From assembly GCA_902592715.1 (NCBI GenBank), contig CACJFS010000004.1, positions 1 through 64,000 on the forward strand: DNA of 64,000 nt, in the 5' to 3' direction. Positions within the stretch are counted from its first letter, which is position 1, and each line of letters begins with the position of its first letter. This document shows, in pieces, positions 38,078-45,630 of this stretch. Position numbers and translations under genes: made by a program. The notes below the pieces were generated by a model that was not told the DNA's origin, did no database searches, and saw only the letters and a program-made list of their open reading frames with translations. This DNA comes from an uncultured Pelagibacteraceae bacterium (GTDB lineage Bacteria; Pseudomonadota; Alphaproteobacteria; Pelagibacterales; Pelagibacteraceae).

Positions 38078-39507
38078 ATTTAGCAATCTGGGATATAGAA
38101 TCATCGAGTGCAAGTACTGATTTTGGTAGCATTATTGAAATTGGTGGAATTTTAGTTGATGAAAACTTCAAAGAAAAAGATCGTTTCAATTTAAGATGTA
38201 GCTTACCTGAAGGTGAAATCTTTCAAGCTATGGCCTTAATAGTGAATAAGACTTCCATAAAGCAATTAACCCAAACAAATTTAAGTCATTACCAGATGTT
38301 GGGAGAAGTAGAAAAAATATTTAAAAAATGGAGCCCTGCAATATTTTTAGGATGGAGTAGTCTTAATTTTGATGAAGAAATGATAAGAAAAGAATTTTTT
38401 AAAAGTATCAGATATCCATACTTAACTAACGCAGCACCAAATAAAAGACATGATGGATTAAATATTGCGCGTGCCGCATATGCTGTAGACTCAACAATTT
38501 TAGAAACCGAGATAAATGAAAAAAATAATCCAGTATTTAAACTTGCCTCTTTAGCGCAAATGCAAGGAATTGATGCAAGTGATGCACACTCTGCATTAGC
38601 AGATGCAGAATTGACAGTAAAAATTTTAAAGATTGTTAAAAAAAAACAAGAACATACTTGGAACTCATTTTTAAGAACTGCGAATAAATCTGACACAGAA
38701 ACTTTAATGAAAAAAGGAGAGGTATTAACTCTGAATGAGTATTATTATGGAAAATCAAGATTACACCTAGTTGTTCCATTGCATCCTAAACATTGTATGC
38801 ATCCTATTTATCAGGGTTGGTATTACTCAGTAGATCTAAGAACTGAAATTCAACCCTTAATAAATAAATCAATAAATGAATTAAAAACTGAAATGAAAAA
38901 ATCTCCAAAATTTTTACGGACTATACGTGCTAATAAAGCACCTATCATAATTGATGCAAAATATGGAATGAATGTTGAGCCTTATAATAAACTAGATCCA
39001 AACGTAATTAAAAAAAGAGCAGAATTTGTCCAAAGTAATGAACAATTCTCTCAAAATATTTTAACAGCTTTAAGGGAAGTTGCTGAGGAAAAAGAAGATT
39101 CAAAATCTCAAGAGGATATATATGCTGAAGAAAGCATTTATAGTAAATTTACTTCTAATAAAGATACGGCTCTTTTTCCAGCTTGGCACTCAGCTCCTTG
39201 GAAGGAAAAACTTAATTTATTAGATAAGTTTGATGACGATAGATTAGTTGGATTTGGTAAAAAAATAATTTTTCAAGAAGCACCAGAAGTTTTGCCGGAG
39301 ACAATGTATAAATCGATTAGAAGAGAAATTGCTAAAAGAATACTAAGTGAAAGAAAAGAGAAATGGTGGACAATTCCTACTTTATATAACGAAATTGATA
39401 CTTTAAGAGAAAAATATACTAATGAAAATGATAATGAAAAATTAGCTCTCTTAGACGAATTTAATACTTACGCAATGTCTATCCAAAAAAAGTATGAAAA
39501 TGTTTAA
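38074..39507 (+). CDS. sbcB: exodeoxyribonuclease I
   Basis: ExoI degrades single-stranded DNA 3' to 5' in mismatch repair and recombination. At 477 residues it matches E. coli (475). The DEDDh exonuclease domain has D7 and E9 in WDIESS, a LGWSSLNFDEEMIRKEFF stretch, and HSALADAELT with the catalytic His and last Asp. The SH3-like and helical C-terminal parts follow, with DLRTEIQPLI and FPAWHSAPWKEKL. It is third in the rmuC/nuclease/sbcB set. Confidence 0.92.
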   Translation: MNLAIWDIESSSASTDFGSIIEIGGILVDENFKEKDRFNLRCSLPEGEIFQAMALIVNKTSIKQLTQTNLSHYQMLGEVEKIFKKWSPAIFLGWSSLNFDEEMIRKEFFKSIRYPYLTNAAPNKRHDGLNIARAAYAVDSTILETEINEKNNPVFKLASLAQMQGIDASDAHSALADAELTVKILKIVKKKQEHTWNSFLRTANKSDTETLMKKGEVLTLNEYYYGKSRLHLVVPLHPKHCMHPIYQGWYYSVDLRTEIQPLINKSINELKTEMKKSPKFLRTIRANKAPIIIDAKYGMNVEPYNKLDPNVIKKRAEFVQSNEQFSQNILTALREVAEEKEDSKSQEDIYAEESIYSKFTSNKDTALFPAWHSAPWKEKLNLLDKFDDDRLVGFGKKIIFQEAPEVLPETMYKSIRREIAKRILSERKEKWWTIPTLYNEIDTLREKYTNENDNEKLALLDEFNTYAMSIQKKYENV

Positions 39508-39574
39508 TGTATAAATCCAAATTAATCCCAATTTTAACTATTGAATAAATAAAATAAATTTATATAAAACTCAT

Positions 39575-39892
39575 ATGGCAACAATTAAATCTACTGACGA
39601 AAGTTTTGATCAATTAGTTAAAGAAAATAAAATACTAATTACAGATTTTTGGGCTTCATGGTGCGGCCCTTGCGTCCAAATTGCTCCAATTTTAGAAGAA
39701 ATTTCAAACGAAATGTCTGACCAATTATCTGTAGCAAAACATAACATAGATGAAGAACCAAATACGCCAACAAAATATGGTGTTAGAGGGATTCCAACAA
39801 TGATTTTGATGAAAGATGGAAATCATGTTTCAACTAAAGTCGGTGCAGTCCCAAAAAGTGAAATTGTTTCTTGGATAAAAGAAAATATCTAA
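39575..39892 (+). CDS. trxA: thioredoxin
   Basis: A 105-residue thioredoxin with the active-site WCGPC inside DFWASWCGPCVQIAP, the cis-proline loop RGIPTMILMKDG, and no signal peptide, so it is cytoplasmic. An AT-rich 67-base spacer precedes it, with TTGAAT (39541-39546) and TATAAA (39563-39568) as a possible promoter that would give a nearly leaderless message. Its end overlaps the convergent folC by four bases. folC-trxA proximity is usual in alphaproteobacteria. Confidence 0.95.
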   Translation: MATIKSTDESFDQLVKENKILITDFWASWCGPCVQIAPILEEISNEMSDQLSVAKHNIDEEPNTPTKYGVRGIPTMILMKDGNHVSTKVGAVPKSEIVSWIKENI

Positions 39893-41154
39893 TTTAATCT
39901 TAAAATTTCTCCAGCAAGATATAGCGAACCTATACAGAGAATAATAGTATTTTCATTTTTTGATAACGATTTTATACTTTCTTCAATGCCATTAGAAAGT
40001 TTCAAATTTAATTTTAAATTAACTAACTTTTTTCTAAAATCTTCCTTTGAAATTGCACCATCTTGATTAGGAATATCAATTAAAGTAATTGAATCTACTA
40101 TATTTACAAAAGCTTTTATAAATTCTTCATGTTCTTTATCTTTCATCATGCCCACGATTAGATTTACTTCTTCATTTTGATTTTTAATCCAATTAGCGAT
40201 AGAATAACTTGCGCTAATATTGTGACCACCATCAATTATAAGTTTGTTATTCCCAGTAATTTCTTTTAATTTGCCAGATTTTATTTCTTCAAGTCTTGCT
40301 TTTAATGAAATATTTTTGATACCATCTATAATATTTTCATCTTTAATATTAAAAATCTTTCTTGATGCAGCAATTGAGGTACTAATATTATAAAGCTGAT
40401 GATCCCCAAGAATACTTGGTTCAGGTAATACTAATTCCCCTAACCGATCTTGATATTGAATAAATCCATTCTCGGACTTTCCAATACTAAAATCTTTACC
40501 AAAAAAATATTTATTTGATGTATTTTTTTCCAACGATTTTTCTATTTTATATCTTATTTCATTATTTACTTGTTTATTAATAAATATATTTGAGTTTAAA
40601 AGTTTAGCTGTTTTTTCATATATTACCCCTTCAATTGATTTATTTTCAAGCCATTGAAAGTGATCATTATGAATGACACCAATGAGTGTAATTAAATTTT
40701 CCTTAAATACATTTGTACTATCAAATTGATGAAATAGTCCGGCCTCTACAATATTTATATTATCCTTATAATTTTCAGCATGTTTAATAAATGCACATGT
40801 TAAAATTTCAAATAATGTTGCATTGTCATCTCCTAAAGTTTTTTCAATATCAGTCAGTAATTCTATTAAATCTTCTTCATTGATTTCCTTATCTTCAAAA
40901 ATATATCTTTCTGTATAAGAGAGTAGGTGAGGTGAAGTATAAAGATTAGTTTTGTATCCAGCTTGATTTAGTATTGACTTAAGGCTATAGCACATGCTTG
41001 CTTTAGCATTGGTTCCGACTACTGTTATAACATTTTTCAATTTATCTTGAGGATTTCCAAGCTTTTTTAAAAGATTAAAAGTTCTTCCCAGAGATAAATC
41101 TAATTTTTTTTTATGATGCTTCTCTAGTTTGGATATTATTTTCTGAAGTTTCAT
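39889..41154 (-). CDS. folC: folylpolyglutamate/dihydrofolate synthase, atypical P-loop
   Basis: FolC adds glutamate to folates (and in some forms makes dihydrofolate). The 421-residue Mur-ligase-fold protein has N-terminal LDLSLGR, the FEILTCAF stretch, an HNDHFQWL segment and the C-terminal IDGGHNISAS motif. The P-loop reads GTNAKAS (residues 47-53) instead of GTNGKGS, so both Gly around Lys are Ala; EVGLGGRxDATN is replaced by EAGLFHQFDSTN. It overlaps accD by 44 bases, but the N-terminal motif supports this start. Confidence 0.85.
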   Translation of the reverse strand: MKLQKIISKLEKHHKKKLDLSLGRTFNLLKKLGNPQDKLKNVITVVGTNAKASMCYSLKSILNQAGYKTNLYTSPHLLSYTERYIFEDKEINEEDLIELLTDIEKTLGDDNATLFEILTCAFIKHAENYKDNINIVEAGLFHQFDSTNVFKENLITLIGVIHNDHFQWLENKSIEGVIYEKTAKLLNSNIFINKQVNNEIRYKIEKSLEKNTSNKYFFGKDFSIGKSENGFIQYQDRLGELVLPEPSILGDHQLYNISTSIAASRKIFNIKDENIIDGIKNISLKARLEEIKSGKLKEITGNNKLIIDGGHNISASYSIANWIKNQNEEVNLIVGMMKDKEHEEFIKAFVNIVDSITLIDIPNQDGAISKEDFRKKLVNLKLNLKLSNGIEESIKSLSKNENTIILCIGSLYLAGEILRLN

Positions 41155-42040
41155 TTAAATTTTCTAAATGTATATCAGAATTTTTTCTAAGTAATATCGA
41201 TAGAAGGTTACCAACTTCTTTTTGTATATCTTTTCTATGTACCACTCTGTCGACAAAACCATGTTTCTCAACAAATTCAGCTGTTTGAAAATCGGAACTT
41301 AATTCTTCTTTAACAGTCGCTTGAATTACTCTTTTTCCCGCAAAAGCTATTAGGCACCCAGGTTCTGCCAGATGAATATCCCCTAACATTGCAAAAGAGG
41401 CAGTTATTCCACCAGCTGTAGGATCCGTAAAGCATACTATGTAAGGTAAATTATTATTTTTAAGTTCGTTTATTGCAAGTGTTGTTCTGGTCATATTTGC
41501 TAAAGCAATTGTAGACTCGAACATTCTTTGTCCCCCACCACATGGAAAGAACAAATAAGGTGTTTGGTTGTCTATTGCGTGTTGTACGCCATAAATTATT
41601 GCCTCCCCTTCAGCGGCACCGACTGATCCTCCAATAAAATCAAAATTTATTGCACCTGCTGTTACTTCTATTCCATTTATTTTCCCTTTTGCAATCATAA
41701 CTGCACAATTTTGGTTTGTCTTTTTCCTCGCAATCTTAAGTCTTTCTTTGTAAGATTTTGTGTCAACCCAATTTAATGGATCTTCTGTAGGTATAGGTGA
41801 CTCTAAAATTTGGTATGTATTTTTACCGAATATTATATCAAACCTTTGTCTACAACCAATTCTATGATGTTTTCCACAAAGATTACAAACCCATAAATTA
41901 TTCTCTAAATCTTTCTTTAATATTGGACCTTTGCAGCAACTGGTCCAATCTGAATTAGCTATATCCTCTTTCGAAGGTCTTTTTCGAAGTACCTTCTTTA
42001 TTTTTTCACCAAAATTTATAGCTTTTGTTAACCAATTCAT
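41111..42040 (-). CDS. accD: acetyl-CoA carboxylase carboxyltransferase subunit beta
   Basis: AccD with AccA transfers carboxyl to acetyl-CoA to make malonyl-CoA. The 309-residue protein has the crotonase-fold core (GGSVGAAEGEAI, FPCGGGQRMFE, TDPTAGGITASFAMLGD, FAGKRVIQATV). The N-terminal zinc ribbon is altered: the first Cys pair reads WTSCCKG, adjacent, and the second reads VCNLCG, so the usual C-x2-C is missing in the first half. It overlaps trpA by four bases and folC by 44. Confidence 0.95.
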   Translation of the reverse strand: MNWLTKAINFGEKIKKVLRKRPSKEDIANSDWTSCCKGPILKKDLENNLWVCNLCGKHHRIGCRQRFDIIFGKNTYQILESPIPTEDPLNWVDTKSYKERLKIARKKTNQNCAVMIAKGKINGIEVTAGAINFDFIGGSVGAAEGEAIIYGVQHAIDNQTPYLFFPCGGGQRMFESTIALANMTRTTLAINELKNNNLPYIVCFTDPTAGGITASFAMLGDIHLAEPGCLIAFAGKRVIQATVKEELSSDFQTAEFVEKHGFVDRVVHRKDIQKEVGNLLSILLRKNSDIHLENLNETSENNIQTREAS

Positions 42041-42837
42041 GATATTTTTTTTCTTAGTTTACTAACTATATTACTTACATTTATGACAGGATTTTGTCTA
42101 TTGTTTAAACTTCTAGTAATTTCTTTACAAATTTGACTTCCAACGACAAGTCCATCTGCATTTTTAAAATTTGATATAGTCTTTTCAGTTATCCCAAAAC
42201 CAATAACACAATTTTTTTTGGGACTTATTTTTTTAATTTTATTGTAATTAGCTAATATTTTTTTTGGAGAAACTTTTAGCTTTCCTCCAGTAGTAGATAA
42301 CATACTTATATAATAAATCATATCATGAGAATCTTTTGTAATACTTTTCAATCTTTTATTTGATGTTGTAGGAGATAATAATTGGATAAAATTAATTGAA
42401 TTTTTTTTACATTTCTTCGAAAAATTTTTATTTTCTGGCCATGGTAAATCAACAACAATTAAACCATTAACACCTGATTTTTTACATTTTTTTAAAAAAT
42501 TATTTTCACCATATTGGAAAATCATATTGTAATAACCCATAAATATTATGGGTTTTGAATTTTTACTTTTTTTAAAATCACTGACAATTTTAAAAATATG
42601 ATTCATCTTAATGCCATTTTTTATTGCTCTATAAGCACTAGTTTGAATTTGACCTCCATCTGCAACAGGGGTGTTATGGGGTACACCAACTTCTAAAATA
42701 TCTGCATAATTGGAAATTGCTTTTAGGATCTCTAAAGACTGCTTTTTTGAGCTATCACCAGCTACAGTATAAGTAATTAAAGCAGGTCTTTTTTCTTTTT
42801 TTAAGTTTTTAAAAGTAAGACTAATTGGATTTAACAT
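42037..42837 (-). CDS. trpA: tryptophan synthase alpha subunit, divergent at the beta interface
   Basis: TrpA cleaves indole-glycerol phosphate. The 266-residue TIM barrel keeps the catalytic residues at the same numbers as Salmonella: E49 in ILEVGVP and D60 in PVADGG. The intervening FSDP is HNTP, so D56, which forms a salt bridge to K167 of TrpB, is Thr. The loop 6 region reads MLSTTGGK against SRSGVTGA, keeping Thr183. MGYYNMIFQYG, DLPWPE and GFGIT are recognisable. It overlaps trpB by 17 bases and accD by four. Confidence 0.9.
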   Translation of the reverse strand: MLNPISLTFKNLKKEKRPALITYTVAGDSSKKQSLEILKAISNYADILEVGVPHNTPVADGGQIQTSAYRAIKNGIKMNHIFKIVSDFKKSKNSKPIIFMGYYNMIFQYGENNFLKKCKKSGVNGLIVVDLPWPENKNFSKKCKKNSINFIQLLSPTTSNKRLKSITKDSHDMIYYISMLSTTGGKLKVSPKKILANYNKIKKISPKKNCVIGFGITEKTISNFKNADGLVVGSQICKEITRSLNNRQNPVINVSNIVSKLRKKIS

Positions 42838-44065
42838 ATTTCTTTCCCAACTTTTTTTCTAAAATTCCACGGTCTTTATATGCATCTCCACAACTATTAA
42901 TAATTACTATTGTATTTTTACTCAATTTTTTTGCTTCTTTGATTGCTACTGAGAACGCATGACTTGGTTCGAGAGATGGTCTTAAATTTTCATATTTTGT
43001 AACTATCTGGTAGGCTTTTAAAGCTTCTTCATCGCTAGCTGCTGTATACCTTGCACGTTTGGTATCTTTTAAAAAGCAATGGAGAGGTGAAATTCCGGGA
43101 TAATCAAGACCTGCGGATATTGACTCAGTTTCTTCAATTTGACCATCGCTATTTTGATTTACATATTGTGCTGCACCATGAAGTATACCGATTTTGGAAC
43201 CATAAGTTAAAGGAGCTGCGTGTTTTTTACTATTGGCAGGCCCTCCCGCTTCAACCCCAATGAACTCAACTTGTTTTTTATCATAATCCATAAATTCATT
43301 CCAAAAACCAAAACTTGAAGAACCTCCTCCCACACAATTATATAATTTGAGTTTTTTAGGAATATCTCCAAATTCATCCATTAATTGAACTTTAAGTTCT
43401 CTAGATATTTGACTAGTACTCCATCCACATATTCTAACAAAAATTGCAGGTCCTACTGTACTACCAACACACATTGCTGTTGTATCACAATTAGCAACCC
43501 AATATCTCATACACTCTGATACAGCATCTACTAGTGTTTGACTTCCGGAATATACAGGAATTATATCTGCCCCATTTTTTTTCATTGCTTTAACATTTGG
43601 TTGCTGTCTCGCAATATCTTTTGCACCCATAAAGATTTTACATTTCAAACCAAATTTTTTTGCTGCCATACTCAACATCTTTCCAGCATAACCAGCTCCT
43701 GTGTCACCAATAATTACTTTTTTGCCAGACCTTTTGGCCAATAAACAATGAACAGTGGCGTTATATATTTTATGAGCCCCTCCATTTGCATCAGAAACAA
43801 CCTTGGACCAAATCTGAGCTCCACCAACGTGTTTTGTTAAATTTTTTAGTTTAATGAATCTTGTGGGTGTTCCAATCCAATTTTTAAAATACTTGTCTCT
43901 TTCTTTTATAAAGTTTTTGTTATTTTTTAATTTATTAAATTGTATTTCAAGATCTTCTATAGGCTTCTTAAGTGTTTCTGGCACAAAATTTCCACCAAAT
44001 TTTCCACCCCAGAAGCCAAGTTTATCTCCCTGATCTATTAGTGGAATTTTTTTTTTGAGTTTCAT
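42821..44065 (-). CDS. trpB: tryptophan synthase beta subunit, atypical active site
   Basis: The PLP enzyme that joins indole and serine, 414 residues. The PLP lysine is K99 in GGAHKIYN. Aligned to Salmonella TrpB by motif, catalytic E109 is D121 in DTGAG, Q114-H115 are Y126-A127, K167 is V179 and S377, which binds the PLP ring nitrogen, is C392; GGGSNA is GGGSSS. R141, D305 and E350 equivalents remain (IARQ, SDEEAL, LEPSHA) and SAGLDYPG is intact. The fold and operon place say TrpB. The activity may be altered or tuned. It overlaps trpF by four bases. Confidence 0.85.
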   Translation of the reverse strand: MKLKKKIPLIDQGDKLGFWGGKFGGNFVPETLKKPIEDLEIQFNKLKNNKNFIKERDKYFKNWIGTPTRFIKLKNLTKHVGGAQIWSKVVSDANGGAHKIYNATVHCLLAKRSGKKVIIGDTGAGYAGKMLSMAAKKFGLKCKIFMGAKDIARQQPNVKAMKKNGADIIPVYSGSQTLVDAVSECMRYWVANCDTTAMCVGSTVGPAIFVRICGWSTSQISRELKVQLMDEFGDIPKKLKLYNCVGGGSSSFGFWNEFMDYDKKQVEFIGVEAGGPANSKKHAAPLTYGSKIGILHGAAQYVNQNSDGQIEETESISAGLDYPGISPLHCFLKDTKRARYTAASDEEALKAYQIVTKYENLRPSLEPSHAFSVAIKEAKKLSKNTIVIINSCGDAYKDRGILEKKLGKKYVKSN

Positions 44066-44679
44066 TTTAATATAGACAAATTTAATAATTTATTAATTTT
44101 TTCAATATCTTTTTTACCTTTTTCATTTTCTAATGCACCGCTAAGATCAATAAAATAATCTTTATTTGTAAAATTAGAAATATCTTCTATTTTTATATTT
44201 CCAGCAATCATTTTATTCACTGAATTAGGTACAGAATTTAAAAACTCGTGGTTAAAGCCAATTGATTTTTCATAGCCTTTTCCATCAAAAAGTATTAAAT
44301 CTGAAATTTTTTGATAATCTTTATATATATCAACATCTTTTTGACTGTTAATTGTTAAAGCTGTAATAACTTTAACATTGTACTTTTCTTTTATTATTTT
44401 TGTTCTTTCAGGATTTACATCATAAAGTTGATAAAAATCAAAATTTAAACCTTTGATTTTTTCTAAAATTTTATCATCCGGATCGACAAGAACAGACACG
44501 AAACTGCTTACATTATTTTTTGTATTTACTAATTTTTTTAGCTTCTCATATTCAACATACCTTCTACTTTCTTTATAATTGGTAATAAAACCAATAAATT
44601 TTGGAGGAAATTTATGATTTAAAATATAATTTAAAGTCTCAAGATCAGAGACCCCACAAATTTTCAAACCCTTAATCAT
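44062..44679 (-). CDS. trpF: phosphoribosylanthranilate isomerase, divergent
   Basis: TrpF performs an Amadori rearrangement in tryptophan synthesis. The 205-residue barrel has the catalytic Cys in LKICGV and Asp in LILFDGKG. Other family signatures are altered: SPR is SRR (KESRRYV), QLHG is QLYD, and the end SSGVE is LSGALE while the KGKKD tail motif is kept. It lies between pyrF (one-base overlap) and trpB (four-base overlap). Confidence comes mostly from its place in trpF-trpB-trpA. Confidence 0.85.
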   Translation of the reverse strand: MIKGLKICGVSDLETLNYILNHKFPPKFIGFITNYKESRRYVEYEKLKKLVNTKNNVSSFVSVLVDPDDKILEKIKGLNFDFYQLYDVNPERTKIIKEKYNVKVITALTINSQKDVDIYKDYQKISDLILFDGKGYEKSIGFNHEFLNSVPNSVNKMIAGNIKIEDISNFTNKDYFIDLSGALENEKGKKDIEKINKLLNLSILK

Positions 44680-45350
44680 TAATTTAAATGACTAATTAAG
44701 TTTTTGAGATTATTTGAAATGTTACCTTTGGTAATGGGTCTCCCAATCACTAGCCAGTCACTTCCATTTTTATATGCTTCTTTAGGTGTTAATACTCTTT
44801 TCTGATCATTAGATTTAGCATTAAACCTTATACCAGGAGTAATTATTTCTTTTTTAAATACTTTTTTTACAATTTTTACCTCTTTTGCACTACACACAAT
44901 CGCATCTAATTTAGCTTTTTTTGCCAACCTAGCTTGTTGAAGAACAATTTTTTCAACTTTTTTACTAAATCCAATTTCTTTTAACGATTTATTATCTAAC
45001 GAAGTAAGAATAGTTACTCCTATTAGTTTTGTTTTACCTGAAACTTTTTTTGCTGCTTTTAATGCCTCTAGACCCGAACTTATATGTATAGTTAAGTAAT
45101 CAAATTTTAAATCGTTCACTGCTTTTATTGCTGAGGCACATGTATTAGGTATATCTGCAAGCTTATAATCTCCAAAAGTAATTTTGTTTTTTAAATTTAA
45201 TATAAAATCTCTTCCCTTTTTAGAATTTAAAAATTCTAGTCCAAATTTGTATCCAATTTTTATTTTTGAAGTTTGAGTTTTTGCAATTATTTCTTTGATT
45301 CTGCTTAAATTTTTACTATCACAAGCAATAAATATTTTACTCTTTTTCAT
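44679..45350 (-). CDS. pyrF: orotidine 5'-phosphate decarboxylase
   Basis: PyrF makes UMP from OMP. The 223-residue barrel has N-terminal FIACDSKNL and the catalytic Lys/Asp array GDYKLADIPNT. LTIHISSG and ITPGIRF follow, and VIGRPITKG binds the phosphate. It lies between ihfB (14-base overlap) and trpF, the normal alphaproteobacterial order. Confidence 0.94.
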   Translation of the reverse strand: MKKSKIFIACDSKNLSRIKEIIAKTQTSKIKIGYKFGLEFLNSKKGRDFILNLKNKITFGDYKLADIPNTCASAIKAVNDLKFDYLTIHISSGLEALKAAKKVSGKTKLIGVTILTSLDNKSLKEIGFSKKVEKIVLQQARLAKKAKLDAIVCSAKEVKIVKKVFKKEIITPGIRFNAKSNDQKRVLTPKEAYKNGSDWLVIGRPITKGNISNNLKNLISHLN

Positions 45351-45627
45351 TAATTATTTTCGTCCACTCTTTAGATACTTTAAATAATATTGATTTTTTT
45401 TCTGGAGTATTTACTTTTTCATTAGTCCTAGGATTTCTTGATATTCTTGCTTTTTGAGTCTTAGCCTCAAACGAAAATACTTCTCTAAGTTCTACTCTTT
45501 CTCCTCTTCTTAAAGATTCTTGCATTTCATAAAAAGCAATATCAAATAGTTTAATCAAATCTTTCTTTAAAAAGTTAGGATAACTTTTAGCTAGCTCTTT
45601 AATTAAATGTGATTTAACTGCTGCCAA
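45337..45627 (-). CDS. ihfB: integration host factor beta subunit (HU family)
   Basis: A 96-residue DNA-bending nucleoid protein. The HU/IHF pattern shows LIKELAKSYP at the N-terminus, a RGERVELREVFSFEAK strand, and the ISRNPRTNEKV beta arm with the intercalating Pro region. IHF binds specific sites as an alpha/beta dimer. The position right after rpsA is the usual place of ihfB. HU cannot be fully excluded but the neighbours favour IHF-beta. Confidence 0.9.
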   Translation of the reverse strand: MAAVKSHLIKELAKSYPNFLKKDLIKLFDIAFYEMQESLRRGERVELREVFSFEAKTQKARISRNPRTNEKVNTPEKKSILFKVSKEWTKIINEKE

Positions 45628-45630
45628 TTT

